Position numbers and translations under genes: made by a program. A model generated the notes under the pieces. That model did no database searches. It was given only the letters and a program-made list of their open reading frames with translations, and had not been told where the DNA came from. Positions 36,560 to 47,941 of a stretch of 64,000 bases of DNA are shown here, one piece after another. The stretch spans positions 1,488,001-1,552,000 of the forward strand of contig NZ_JADPMR010000001.1 in the NCBI RefSeq assembly GCF_015686695.1, written 5' to 3'. The stretch's first letter is position 1. The number at the start of each line of letters is the position of its first letter. This DNA is from Vibrio nitrifigilis (GTDB taxonomy: Bacteria > Pseudomonadota > Gammaproteobacteria > Enterobacterales > Vibrionaceae).

Positions 36560-36708
36560 ATTGGCTGAACAATACATTTAACCTATTGATTCATCAGTTT
36601 TGTCTATTAGATTAATCGCTAAACAGTATTATCCAGCGGCACTTTTCCCGAGTAGAGTGAAGGGTAACAACTAGCCCGAGGTGATCGTCTTTTACATCAA
36701 GCTAGTAA

Positions 36709-38916
<2,208 letters not shown>

Positions 38917-38947
38917 CACGTAGTCCTTTCAAATTTTCTCCCCTACT

Positions 38948-38977
38948 AAGCCGGCGAAGTCATTCGCCGGCTTTTTT
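38948..38977 (+). terminator. Terminator of katG
   Basis: Stem AAGCCGGCGAA / TTCGCCGGCTT with a 4-base loop and a T-run, 31 bases after the stop. Confidence 0.93.
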
Positions 38978-39127
38978 ATTTATATTCATAAATCCAATGA
39001 AATGAATCAAATGAATAGCATTTTTATATTTTCCGTTTCTTTCCGTTTTCCAATATAAACTCTGAGTTTTATCACGATATGATTGTGTCACTAAATTTAA
39101 TCTAAATAATATCAAGAGGGGTTCAAT

Positions 39128-40366
39128 ATGTTTACGGAAGAAAGAAGAAAAATAATATTGGATATATTGGAGCAATTTAATCGTGTATCGGTGAATGAGC
39201 TTGCTAATAAGTTTGATGTTTCAAAAAAGACGATACGTAACGATCTTAATTACTTATCTTCTAAGAAAATTATTTCTCGTTGTTACGGTGGAGCTATATA
39301 TTCACGTAAGAAGATGCAAAGTGAAATAATCAATAACTTCAGTAATGAAATTGACAGCATATTTAAATCCAGTGATAAATTGAAATTTAGTAATAAGAAA
39401 GGATTAACTATGGCAGGAAAAGTCTGCGTAATGGGATCTTTTAACGTAGATATTGTCGCGAAAGTCGAACGTTTTCCGAATAAAGGTGAAACGTTGAAAT
39501 CTATCGACAGTATTTTAGGTCCAGGAGGTAAAGGGGCAAACCAGGCGTTAGCGGCCAGTAAAGCGGGCGCCCAAGTGCATTTTGTTTCTAAGGTCGGCAA
39601 AGATCAATTCAGTGATTTTGCCTTTAAGCACCTAGAAAATTCAGGCATTTTTTCGTTCACTCTTTATCAATCAGACACCCAATCAACCGGTAATGCGCTT
39701 ATTTATGTTTCGCAAAGTGATGGCGAAAACATGATTGCGATTAATCCTGGTGCAAATCAAACAATTAGCAATGAGGAAGTGTCTGCTATTGAAGAAGAAC
39801 TCACTAAATCAGATATCTTGATTGTGCAACTGGAAAATAACATTGATGCCACCGTCAATTGTCTGAAAATGGCGAATAAAAACGACATTCTTACCATCTT
39901 AAATCCAGCACCATATTCAAAAGATATCGCTCAATGTATGCCTTACGTGGATGTGATTACACCGAATGAAACCGAAGCGTATGAATTATCCGGAGTGCTA
40001 ATTACCGATATCGATAGTGCTATTGAAGCGTCGAAAGTCATTCTGAATATGGGGGTGAATAAAGTGGTTATTACCCTTGGCGCTAAAGGTGTACTGGTGA
40101 ATGATAACGGCAATACCACTCATGTTCCTGCTTACAATGCGGTGTGTGTTGACACCACAGGAGCTGGTGATGCGTTTAATGGCGCATTTGCTGCGGCACT
40201 GTCACAAAACTATTCCGTAATTAATGCGGCCAATTTTGCTGCTGCGTTTGCTTCTCTTGCTGTTGAGCTAGAAGGGGCGTCAGCTATGCCAGACAAAGAA
40301 CAAGTCAGTATGCGTTTGACGAGCCAAACACCGTCATTTTCTCCTGCTGCTGCTTACTCACTTTAA
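39128..40366 (+). CDS. DeoR-type HTH fused to a ribokinase-family (PfkB) sugar kinase
   Basis: 412 residues. The first 60 residues are a DeoR-type winged HTH (FTEERRKIILDILEQF, VNELANKFDVSKKTIRNDLNYL). The DeoR effector domain is missing; after a basic linker (about 60-94) comes a complete PfkB kinase: GSFNVDIVAKVERFPNKGET, GPGGKGANQALAASKAGA, and the anion-hole/catalytic VDTTGAGDAFNGAF (base Asp in GAGD). The kinase probably phosphorylates a pentose or sugar acid, ATP-dependent. An internal ATG (39410) with AAAGGA 6 bases before could produce a free 318-residue kinase. It heads an operon with an aldolase and a permease. Confidence 0.88.
   Translation: MFTEERRKIILDILEQFNRVSVNELANKFDVSKKTIRNDLNYLSSKKIISRCYGGAIYSRKKMQSEIINNFSNEIDSIFKSSDKLKFSNKKGLTMAGKVCVMGSFNVDIVAKVERFPNKGETLKSIDSILGPGGKGANQALAASKAGAQVHFVSKVGKDQFSDFAFKHLENSGIFSFTLYQSDTQSTGNALIYVSQSDGENMIAINPGANQTISNEEVSAIEEELTKSDILIVQLENNIDATVNCLKMANKNDILTILNPAPYSKDIAQCMPYVDVITPNETEAYELSGVLITDIDSAIEASKVILNMGVNKVVITLGAKGVLVNDNGNTTHVPAYNAVCVDTTGAGDAFNGAFAAALSQNYSVINAANFAAAFASLAVELEGASAMPDKEQVSMRLTSQTPSFSPAAAYSL
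39398..39412 (+). promoter_or_regulatory. Internal ribosome site and start inside the HTH-kinase gene
   Basis: AAAGGA (39398-39403), 6-base spacer, ATG 39410 in the same frame as the fusion, codon 95, exactly where the canonical ribokinase N-terminus (AGKVCVMGSFNVD) begins. This is as good a start signal as that of the full-length protein (AGAGGGG before ATG 39128). Confidence 0.6.
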
Positions 40367-40382
40367 ATCTAATGAGGTGCTT

Positions 40383-41315
40383 ATGAAAAGTATCGAAGGC
40401 ATTATCCCTGTAATGCTTACTCCTTTTAATCATGATGGAAGCGTCGATTATTCATCATTGGAACATTTAGTTGATTGGTATTTAGACAAGGGTGTAGATG
40501 GTCTATTTGCTGTTTGCCAGTCAAGCGAGATGCAGTATCTAACTCTGCAAGAAAGGATCGATATTACCAAGTGTGTGGTGAATAAAGTTAACGGGAAAAT
40601 CCCGGTGATGACCTCTGGCCATATTAGCGATGATTTAGAGACACAAATTAACGAACTGCAAGCCATGGCCGAATGTGGTGCCGATGTGTTGGTTTTAGTC
40701 ACTAACCATCTCGACCCAGAAAATAAAGGCACTGATACCTTTATGAGTCACTTAAATGCCATTCTTGAAAAATTGCCTAGTGATTTACCGCTTGGCCTGT
40801 ATGAATGTCCTGCGCCATACCGTCGTTTATTGACCGATGAAGAGTTGACCTATTGTGCTGAAAGTGGCCGATTCGTCGCGCTTAAAGATGTGAGCTGTGA
40901 TTTAGCAACAGTCACTAAACGCGTGCAGTTAGTGAAAGATACTCCACTAAATATTGTGAATGCGAATGCGGCAATCGCTTATCCGGCGATGCAAGCGGGC
41001 TCGAAAGGGTTCTGCGGCGTGTTTACGAACTTCCATCCCGATCTGTATCGCTGGATATATCATGACGCGAATAAAGATCTTGCGCTGGCGGATGAGTTAT
41101 CCGTCTTTCTTTCAATGAGTGCGGTGGTTGAAAACCTTGGTTATCCAAAAAATGCGAAAGAATATCACTTGATGAATAAGCTACCGACGTTTAATAGTAA
41201 TTATTGTCGCGTTATTAAAGATGATGTTATTGAGAAGTTTTGGGCTCTTGATGTGTTATTAAAACAGATAAAACAAGGCTCAGATATTTACAATAATAAA
41301 ATCAAAGAAATCTAA
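40383..41315 (+). CDS. DapA-like (DHDPS/NAL family) aldolase or dehydratase
   Basis: 310-residue TIM-barrel class I aldolase-family protein. The Schiff-base Lys lies in FVALKDVSCD, and the Tyr in GLYECPAPYRR is the partner. The usual GGTGE loop is CQSSE here, so substrate specificity differs from dihydrodipicolinate synthase. Family members cleave or dehydrate 2-oxo sugar acids or sialic acid. Downstream of a sugar kinase and before an importer, it probably handles an intermediate of one sugar-acid pathway. ATG 40383 follows GAGGTG; GTG 40377 overlaps that site. Confidence 0.82.
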   Translation: MKSIEGIIPVMLTPFNHDGSVDYSSLEHLVDWYLDKGVDGLFAVCQSSEMQYLTLQERIDITKCVVNKVNGKIPVMTSGHISDDLETQINELQAMAECGADVLVLVTNHLDPENKGTDTFMSHLNAILEKLPSDLPLGLYECPAPYRRLLTDEELTYCAESGRFVALKDVSCDLATVTKRVQLVKDTPLNIVNANAAIAYPAMQAGSKGFCGVFTNFHPDLYRWIYHDANKDLALADELSVFLSMSAVVENLGYPKNAKEYHLMNKLPTFNSNYCRVIKDDVIEKFWALDVLLKQIKQGSDIYNNKIKEI

Positions 41316-41398
41316 TAAAAATAATATAACTCAAGGTGCCTAATATATATGGGCATCTTTACCCTACAAATATATTAACCTCTAAAATAGGTAATATT

Positions 41399-42709
41399 AT
41401 GAAAGATACGACATCATTGCCTTTAGGAAAGGTAGGTATTACTACACCTGTTCAAACTAAAAAAAATACCATCAGCAATTACCGTTGGGGAATTATGATT
41501 CTAATTTTGGTCGCGGCAATTATTAATTATTTTGACCGGGCTAATTTGAGTATCGCCAATACCACTATCGCCAAAGAATTTGGTTTAAGCTCGACTGAAA
41601 TGGGGTTGCTACTATCAGCATTTTTATGGCCTTATGCACTTGCTAACTTGCCAGCCGGGTGGCTAGTGGATAGGTTTGGACCGAAAAAAATCTTTTCCTA
41701 TGGTTTAACTTTATGGTCAGCAGTGACTGTCATCGCCGGTTTTACCAGTGGCTTTGGTATGTTATACGCCACGCGTGTTCTGTTGGGCGTGGCAGAGTCT
41801 CCCTTCTTTACCACTGGGATTAAAGTGACCGACATGTGGTTCTCCGATAAAGAAAGAGGCTTTCCTACATCGATCATTAATACTGGTTCGCAAATTGCTA
41901 ATGCGGTTGCGCCACCGCTATTAACTGTGTTGCTACTGACGTTAGGTTGGCGTGGAATGTTTGTAGCGATTGGTTTAATGAGCATCCCCGTTATTGTGGT
42001 ATGGCTTAAGTATTTTCGTCATCCAACCACAAAAGAAATGGATGTGATTCATGCTGAAGATGATGCGCCCGCAGAGCCACAACATATGGAATCTGTAAAA
42101 TGGGGTGATTTGTTCAAACAACGAAATACCTGGTTCATGATTATTGGCAACTTTTCTATTATGTTTACCATCTGGGTATATCTTACTTGGTTGCCTAGTT
42201 ATTTAGAAAACAGCATGGGATTGTCTGTTCAAGAAACAGGGTGGGTTGCTGCGCTGCCATTTTTATGCGGTATTTTAGGTGTGCTTTGTGGTGGGTCGAT
42301 TTCAGATTATCTTGTGCGTAAAGGGGTGAAAGCGGTAACTGCCCGTAAAGTGCCGATTGTTGCAGGTGCTGCCTTTGCCGCTTGCTCTGTTGCACCGATT
42401 GCGTTTGTACATAATTACACATTGAGTATTGCACTATTATCTCTGGGGTATTTTTTCTCTCAGTTACCGCAAGGTGCCATCTGGACATTGGCTTCTGATA
42501 TTGCGCCACGTAGCCAAGTTTCATCGTTAGGCGCCATCCAAAACTTTGGTGGTTTCCTTGGTGCAGCTTGCGCTCCGATAGTAGCAGGAATGGTTCTTGA
42601 TGCGACCGGTAATTTTACTGATGTATTTATTCTAGGGGCTTGTTTATTGATGATTGGCGCGATCAGTTATGCCTTTTTTGTTCGCCCAACATCGGAAAAA
42701 CACGCTTAG
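41399..42709 (+). CDS. MFS transporter, anion:cation symporter (ACS) family
   Basis: 436-residue permease with 12 predicted helices. IINYFDRANLSIANTTI in the first helix and RVLLGVAESPFFTTGIK in helix 5 are landmarks of the ACS family (sugar-acid and aromatic-acid/H+ symporters such as glucarate or tartrate transporters). It is the third gene of the operon and probably brings in the substrate of the aldolase and kinase. ATG 41399 is preferred; an upstream GTG at 41336 has no room for a ribosome site and would add 21 unusual residues. Confidence 0.85.
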   Translation: MKDTTSLPLGKVGITTPVQTKKNTISNYRWGIMILILVAAIINYFDRANLSIANTTIAKEFGLSSTEMGLLLSAFLWPYALANLPAGWLVDRFGPKKIFSYGLTLWSAVTVIAGFTSGFGMLYATRVLLGVAESPFFTTGIKVTDMWFSDKERGFPTSIINTGSQIANAVAPPLLTVLLLTLGWRGMFVAIGLMSIPVIVVWLKYFRHPTTKEMDVIHAEDDAPAEPQHMESVKWGDLFKQRNTWFMIIGNFSIMFTIWVYLTWLPSYLENSMGLSVQETGWVAALPFLCGILGVLCGGSISDYLVRKGVKAVTARKVPIVAGAAFAACSVAPIAFVHNYTLSIALLSLGYFFSQLPQGAIWTLASDIAPRSQVSSLGAIQNFGGFLGAACAPIVAGMVLDATGNFTDVFILGACLLMIGAISYAFFVRPTSEKHA

Positions 42710-42740
42710 AAACTTGCCATTTATCGAGTAGGGTGCGGAG

Positions 42741-42769
42741 AAACCAGCGAAGCAATTCGCTGGTTTTTT
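42741..42769 (+). terminator. Terminator of the sugar operon
   Basis: Stem AAACCAGCGAA / TTCGCTGGTTT with a 4-base loop and a T-run, 32 bases after the MFS stop. Confidence 0.92.
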
Positions 42770-43099
42770 CGTTTGACGATACAGTAAGCGGCGAACAGGC
42801 TCGCTCCCCTAGGGAAGACTGGGGAAGGGGCTTACAGTAAATCCGTGGCTGAGGAGGTTACGGTGTGGATGTTTGTTGTTAACTTACTGATTCTGAGATT
42901 TATTTTTCTGAGAGATCGCTGAAGTAACCCCCTCTAAATCCCCCTGAAAGGGTGAGAACCAGATCGAGATCGCGATGAGTTTTGCTGGTCGTTGATGCAA
43001 CGGTGTTCGTTGATGTTACAGCAAGTTATGAACAGGCTCCCTCCCTTTGTACATCCTACAAATCCCCCTAGAAAGGAAAGAATCATATTGAACACGCTG
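42770..43099. repeat. Degenerate C/T-rich repeat region
   Basis: No gene. Phrases recur with small changes: GAACAGGCTCGCTCCCCTA and GAACAGGCTCCCTCCCTTT at about 42792 and 43032, AAATCCCCCTGAAAGGGTGA and AAATCCCCCTAGAAAGGAAA at about 42937 and 43060. They look like decayed copies of a short dispersed intergenic repeat. I cannot name it. Confidence 0.45.
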
Positions 43100-43486
43100 T
43101 TATTTCATGCACTGATTGTTGCTGCAACGAGACTTACCCGTGAGCCAATAAGAGAATTTATAGCGATTACGGGCAAATAGGAGGTAGCCTATATCTGCGA
43201 TGGGTTTGATGATTGGCCAGCGTAGCGGGGCATACAGCCATCCTTTGCCCGCTAATTTCCAAGCTTGATAGGTGGCATCCAGTCCTAAATAGAGCTGCTG
43301 ATTATTATCCAGTGCATGGAGAATATTGTTGGCTTTCTCTGCATCAATCATGGGGTATTGCACAAATTCATCACTATATATATCGACGATTTTTATCTGT
43401 TTTTTGCTATCGTGTTGAGTCAGCGCGGTCATTTCTTTTACACACAACGGACATGTTCCGTCAAAAAATAGCGTTAATTTAACCAT
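43100..43486 (-). CDS. DCC-family (DUF393) thiol-disulfide-like protein
   Basis: 128-residue DCC protein. It opens with VKLTLFFDGTCPLCVKEM, the DxxCxxC signature of the family, which gives a thioredoxin-like fold with a redox CxxC. The C-terminal LRWPIIKPIADIGYLLFARNRYKFS is also conserved. No signal peptide. Its partner is unknown; many members lie beside membrane or photolyase genes. The start ATG 43486 is chosen because 14 extra upstream residues would not belong to the fold. Confidence 0.88.
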   Translation of the reverse strand: MVKLTLFFDGTCPLCVKEMTALTQHDSKKQIKIVDIYSDEFVQYPMIDAEKANNILHALDNNQQLYLGLDATYQAWKLAGKGWLYAPLRWPIIKPIADIGYLLFARNRYKFSYWLTGKSRCSNNQCMK

Positions 43487-43654
43487 ATACCACTCGTAAT
43501 TTGTAAACTTACTGGTTTTACGCAACAAACCATTATTCGATCAAAACAACTAAACAAGATATTGATTTAGATATTCATAATAGCAAAAGCCATAGAGTTG
43601 ATTTGTCAGCAGGCTCTCTCTACATTAATGGCAGTGGATAAAAAAGGAAGTGGT

Positions 43655-44365
43655 GTGAAAGCTTTTATCAGACGGGTTCGACGTCGTATTAAACGTGTGT
43701 TTATTACTGCCATCGCGGTGCTACTTGGTATGCCTATCGTGTTGGTGATATTGCTTAAATTTGTTAACCCACCATTTTGGATGTGGGAAGTACACCGTAC
43801 TTTGTTTCCGCCGCAAGGGTATCCGGCACACGCCAAACATCAGTGGATACCTCTGGATAAAATGTCTCCTTCATTACCTTTAGCCATGATGGCCTCTGAA
43901 GATCAGCGTTTTCCATTTCATTGGGGTATCGATGTTGATGCGTTAGTGTCGGTAATTGAAGAAAGTGGCGATGGTGGTCCCGATCGTGGCGCGAGTACGA
44001 TTACACAACAAACCGCTAAAAACGTGTTTTTGTTTCCCAGCCATACCTATATTCGTAAAGCGTATGAGCTTTATATTGCTTTGTTACTTGAGCTTATTTG
44101 GGGCAAGCAGCGCATTATGGAAATGTATTTAAATGTGGTGGAATATGGCCCGGGTATTTACGGTGTGCAAGCCGCATGTGAGCACTATTTTGGTCTTTCA
44201 GCCAGTCAGGTAACGCGTCGTAAAGCCGCGCAATTGGCGGTGGTGTTGCCGAATCCATATAAAATTCACCCAACACCAATGACTGAGTATGTACAAGAGC
44301 GCGTTCATTGGGTGTTAGGCCAGATGCGCCACTTAGATACGCAAGATTATCGACGCCTTGAGTGA
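43655..44365 (+). CDS. mtgA: Monofunctional peptidoglycan glycosyltransferase
   Basis: GT51 transglycosylase of 236 residues that polymerises lipid II into glycan strands without a transpeptidase domain. A basic N-terminus and one transmembrane anchor (VFITAIAVLLGMPIVLVILL) hold it in the inner membrane. Catalytic motifs include MMASEDQRFPFHWGID (catalytic Glu), RGASTITQQTAKNVFLF, and KQRIMEMYLNVVEYGPGIYG. GTG 43655 is 5 bases from AAGGAAG; ATG 43628 or TTG 43598 would lengthen the basic tail. It converges with the DUF2628 gene on a shared terminator. Confidence 0.95.
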   Translation: MKAFIRRVRRRIKRVFITAIAVLLGMPIVLVILLKFVNPPFWMWEVHRTLFPPQGYPAHAKHQWIPLDKMSPSLPLAMMASEDQRFPFHWGIDVDALVSVIEESGDGGPDRGASTITQQTAKNVFLFPSHTYIRKAYELYIALLLELIWGKQRIMEMYLNVVEYGPGIYGVQAACEHYFGLSASQVTRRKAAQLAVVLPNPYKIHPTPMTEYVQERVHWVLGQMRHLDTQDYRRLE

Positions 44366-44402
44366 TGAGTTAATTGATTTGGTAATCGCCAATTTATACA
44401 AA

Positions 44403-44438
44403 AACGCCCGTATTAATCGTTAATGCGGGCGTTGTTTT
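44403..44438. terminator. Bidirectional terminator between mtgA and DUF2628 gene
   Basis: Stem AACGCCCGTATTAA / TTAATGCGGGCGTT (one G-T wobble) with loop TCG. A and T runs flank it on both sides. Confidence 0.88.
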
Positions 44439-44455
44439 GGGATGCAGGGAAAACG

Positions 44456-45100
44456 CTATTCTAAATTATCTAATGCATTGCAAAGTGCTGGTTTTCCGAT
44501 ATAAGACAGTTCGTCATCAGTGACATAAAGCACCTTGCCACTGCAGTTCAATTTAGCAGGGAAAAAATCGGAGCTCGCCGCGTTACTATAATACTCATGA
44601 GTAGTAATAAAGGCTCCGATACCAACGTTGATGATAAATGCTCCAACGGCTAAGGTGATCATCAACGCCTTATGGTGACACCACATAGGAAATTTAGGCC
44701 ACATCACTTCACCATGAGTGTGTTTGCGATACACATCGAAGTTAACATACAGCGCAGCGATAACTGATGATGTCGCGCTAAATACAATACTAGGGATAGT
44801 AATGATGGCGAGGTGCTCTATGGTAATAAGAATAGAGCTCCAGATAAAAGAAATGGCTAAGATTAGGCATGCTTTTAGTGGCATTCGATGATAAAAATAG
44901 TACAGTGGCCCTAGGAAAAATCCCCAATAATTCATTGAGATAAGTGAGCGTTCTCGAAATTTTAGTTGGCGAAACTCATTGCTACTCACAATTTCTGAGC
45001 GTGTTTTATTACTCGCATCTAGTTGCTCAAATAGTTCAAAGCGCCTTTGCCATTTCTTTGATAGTGGTTTCTTATTCGGAATCGTTATTTCTGACGTCAT
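44456..45100 (-). CDS. DUF2628 membrane protein
   Basis: 214-residue protein recognised as DUF2628 by WQRRFELFEQL near the N-terminus and the conserved INYWGFFLGPLYYFYHRMPLKA segment. A cytoplasmic N-terminal part of about 70 residues, then about four hydrophobic segments; the last 45 residues contain two cysteines (NCSG, ALCNA) and are probably outside. ATG 45100 (MTSEITIPNKK) is preferred to 45193. Function is not known. Confidence 0.8.
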   Translation of the reverse strand: MTSEITIPNKKPLSKKWQRRFELFEQLDASNKTRSEIVSSNEFRQLKFRERSLISMNYWGFFLGPLYYFYHRMPLKACLILAISFIWSSILITIEHLAIITIPSIVFSATSSVIAALYVNFDVYRKHTHGEVMWPKFPMWCHHKALMITLAVGAFIINVGIGAFITTHEYYSNAASSDFFPAKLNCSGKVLYVTDDELSYIGKPALCNALDNLE

Positions 45101-45428
45101 TTGTTTCTCTTTAATGTTGTGATGCGCAGACTGATATGCGCGTGCTAGCCAAGTGTGGTTTACAACACCGATACTTTTAATTAAGCCATGCATCTTTCAT
45201 TGGTGTTTATTCGTAAGCGTACGCATTGTAGCGTTAGTAAAGAGAATATTGGGTATTGGTTAGGGGGAAATGTCGTTACCTCTCGGCAGAGATCACATTC
45301 GTGATTTAATTGGGCAATGTATAGTTACTTCTATCATCTCTACATTGAGGGCGTCTTTTCATCCCATATCCGGTTATACTAGACCGTTTTAGGCTTTGAA
45401 TGCAGCCATTGTGTTTTACAAGGAATTT

Positions 45429-46049
45429 ATGGTGTCTTATCCGTCTTTTATTGAAATCTTGCAATCTGGTGATGAGAAGCAGTGGCGCGCGATGTGTGCG
45501 GGCGAGTTGTATCTTTCAGATGAACAGACCTTAGTTGAATTACGTGCTAGAGCGGAAGATTTGTTGGATGATTACAACCAATTAAGGCATAGAGAAAGAG
45601 CGGAGCGTAAGGATATTTTACGTACCCTGTTTGGTGGCTGTGGTGAAAAGCTGTTGGTTCGTAGTCCGTTTATGTGTGATTACGGCGCGAATATTCATGT
45701 TGGGGAAAACTTTTATATGAACACTGGCGGAGTGATCCTCGATTGTGCAAAAGTCACGATTGGTGACAACTGCTTAATTGGTCCTCAAGTTGGTATTTAT
45801 ACTGCGGGACATCCGCTTGATTTGGCAGAGCGTGAAGTGTACGAATTTGCCAAACCGATAACCATTGGTGACGATTGTTGGATTGGAGGGCATGCCACCA
45901 TTAATCCGGGTGTCACATTAGGCAATAATGTGGTGGTGGCATCGGGCAGTGTGGTGACAAAAAGCTTTCCAGATAACGTGGTGATAGCGGGTAATCCAGC
46001 CAAAATATTAAGGCATTTAGAACAACCTCATCAATACCAGAAGCCGTAA
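45429..46049 (+). CDS. Sugar O-acetyltransferase (Maa/LacA-like, hexapeptide repeat)
   Basis: 206-residue trimeric left-handed beta-helix acetyltransferase. AGELYLSDEQTLVELRARAEDLL is the typical N-terminal helix region, then hexapeptide repeats (YGANIHVGENFYMNTGGVILD, GDNCLIGPQVGIYTAGHP with the catalytic His, GDDCWIGGHATINPGVTLG). It transfers acetyl from acetyl-CoA to a sugar hydroxyl, as in maltose or galactoside acetyltransferase. Start ATG 45429 with AAGGA 5 bases before; an upstream ATG at 45396 would add 11 residues. Single gene. Confidence 0.9.
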   Translation: MVSYPSFIEILQSGDEKQWRAMCAGELYLSDEQTLVELRARAEDLLDDYNQLRHRERAERKDILRTLFGGCGEKLLVRSPFMCDYGANIHVGENFYMNTGGVILDCAKVTIGDNCLIGPQVGIYTAGHPLDLAEREVYEFAKPITIGDDCWIGGHATINPGVTLGNNVVVASGSVVTKSFPDNVVIAGNPAKILRHLEQPHQYQKP

Positions 46050-46156
46050 CCAATGATACATACGGGTTATCGTTCTCGTGAAAATGATTTTTTACGCTTT
46101 TTTTACGCGCGGTATAAAAAGGCTTTTGATAGAGTTCACAGCACTGGTTAAGACAG

Positions 46157-47191
46157 ATGGCAACAACAATGACATTAAAAGAGAGTACAAAGCAGATACT
46201 GTTAACGGTGTCTGTGATGTTGGGTGCTCTTGCTAGCAGTTATGGTGTGTATTTGTTGCTTGGGTCGACCATTGCAGTGTTACTGCTTTTGCAGTTAGCG
46301 GTAATGGTGATTGCGTTTCAAGCAAATGCAAAATTCGCTTATATCGCTGCAGTGGTGGAGGCTGTGTGCTTTAATTTTTTGTTTACCACGCCACAATACT
46401 CCCTGGTTATGTGGCGATTAGATGACACAATAAATGTGATTGTGTTCGTTTTGGTGGCCGTGATTACCACCCAGATGGCTGATCATTACAAGCGCCAACA
46501 AGATGCATTAAAGCAGGCGGAATTGCGCAATCGCATTTTATTGTCAGTCTCTCACGACTTGCGCACACCTTTAGCCACTATCATTGGCACGTTGAGCACA
46601 TTGAAAGAGTACTCCCCACTCCTTTCTCGCATGGAAACAACAGAGCTGATTGATAGTGCTACCCAAGAAAGCCATCGTCTTCACCAGTACATCGAAAACC
46701 TTTTGCAAGCCACTAAGTTGCAGCATGGCGCGTTAATCATAAATAAAGCTGAAGAGTCTATCGTTCAGGTGATCAACCAAGTGGTGGCGCGTTTAGGTGA
46801 GCGTCAATCGCGAGTCGTGGTTCAAGTCGAATCTCATTTACCCACAGTAATGGTAAGTGCCAGCCTGATTGCTCAGGCTCTTTATAATGTGGTGGATAAT
46901 GCTTTGCGTTATTCACCTATATCGTCACAGGTGTCTATTCATGCTTTCCAGAAAGGGGAGCATATTTGGGTGGATGTTAAAGATGAGGGCGCTGGTGTCT
47001 CATCTGAGCAGGCCCAGCAGATATTTGAACTGTTTTATTCTGATGCAGGATTAAAACATAACGACAGCGGATCGGGGCTGGGCCTTGCTGTTGCAAAAGG
47101 ATTGATTACCGCTCATGACGGGCAAATCGAGGCAATGCCTGATAAAACAGGCAGCCTCTTTCGTATTCAATTGCCCTTAGGAGTGAATTAA
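46157..47191 (+). CDS. Short KdpD-type sensor histidine kinase
   Basis: 344-residue membrane histidine kinase. It begins with a DUF4118 domain (four helices within about residues 12-110), then HisKA with phospho-acceptor His in SVSHDLRTPLATIIG (about residue 132), and HATPase_c with NALRYSP, DEGAGV and GSGLGLAVAKG. Compared with E. coli KdpD (894 residues) it lacks the whole N-terminal KdpD ATP-binding domain and the USP domain. It is followed by kdpE-like and trkH-like genes and should regulate potassium uptake; the signal may be envelope K+ or ionic strength through DUF4118. Confidence 0.9.
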   Translation: MATTMTLKESTKQILLTVSVMLGALASSYGVYLLLGSTIAVLLLLQLAVMVIAFQANAKFAYIAAVVEAVCFNFLFTTPQYSLVMWRLDDTINVIVFVLVAVITTQMADHYKRQQDALKQAELRNRILLSVSHDLRTPLATIIGTLSTLKEYSPLLSRMETTELIDSATQESHRLHQYIENLLQATKLQHGALIINKAEESIVQVINQVVARLGERQSRVVVQVESHLPTVMVSASLIAQALYNVVDNALRYSPISSQVSIHAFQKGEHIWVDVKDEGAGVSSEQAQQIFELFYSDAGLKHNDSGSGLGLAVAKGLITAHDGQIEAMPDKTGSLFRIQLPLGVN

Positions 47192-47193
47192 GC

Positions 47194-47874
47194 GTGGCTT
47201 ATACAGTATTAGTGGTGGATGACGAGCCGCAAATTCACACCTTTATCCGTATTTCGTTAATGGCGGAAGGTTTTGAATATATTGGCGCAGGATCGATAGG
47301 CGAAGCGTTAGAGCGCTTTCAAAGCCTAGAGCCTGATGTTGTGGTGCTCGATCTCGGATTACCGGATGGGGATGGTATGCGCTTTTTGCAGCAAGTTCGC
47401 CAAACCAGTCGTGTACCGGCATTGATCTTAACGGCTCGTGATGAAGAAGATGAAAAAATTCGGTTACTTGAAGCTGGAGCGAATGACTATTTAAGCAAGC
47501 CTTTTGGTGTGCGTGAGCTGATTGTGCGAATTAAAGTGTTAGTGCGTGATTTAGTGGAAGATGGCGCCTTGAGTGATGTGGTGCATTGTGGCCGAATTCG
47601 TTTACAGCAAAGTACGCATGAAGCCTGGCTTGATGATGATATTTTAGCGCTGACGAAAAAAGAGTTCGCTTTTATGTTGATTCTCGCCATGCATCAAAAC
47701 AAGCTGGTGAAGCAGACCGATTTGCTGGAACAAATCTGGGGAGAAACTCACCGCGAAGATACGCATTACTTACGTATTTTGGTGAGCCAATTGCGGCGTA
47801 AATTAAACGATAGTGTGGATGAACAAGCGTTGCTAAAAACGGAAACCGGCCTTGGCTATCGTTTGTTAAATTAA
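47194..47874 (+). CDS. KdpE-like OmpR-family response regulator
   Basis: 226-residue response regulator. Receiver with the acidic pair in VVDDEP, phospho-Asp in VVVLDLGLPDGDG (about D52), Thr in LILTARDEEDE, and Lys in YLSKPFG; C-terminal winged HTH (LTKKEFAFMLILAMHQN, ILVSQLRRKL). It reads as KdpE. GTG 47194 follows the kinase stop by two bases and TAGGAGTG is upstream, so the two are one transcript. Its first likely target is the trkH-like gene 67 bases on. Confidence 0.92.
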   Translation: MAYTVLVVDDEPQIHTFIRISLMAEGFEYIGAGSIGEALERFQSLEPDVVVLDLGLPDGDGMRFLQQVRQTSRVPALILTARDEEDEKIRLLEAGANDYLSKPFGVRELIVRIKVLVRDLVEDGALSDVVHCGRIRLQQSTHEAWLDDDILALTKKEFAFMLILAMHQNKLVKQTDLLEQIWGETHREDTHYLRILVSQLRRKLNDSVDEQALLKTETGLGYRLLN

Positions 47875-47941
47875 CCTGTTTTTCGCTAATGATTCACTAT
47901 TGCCAACGCGTTCTTTCTCGCCATCAATAGATTGAAATACC

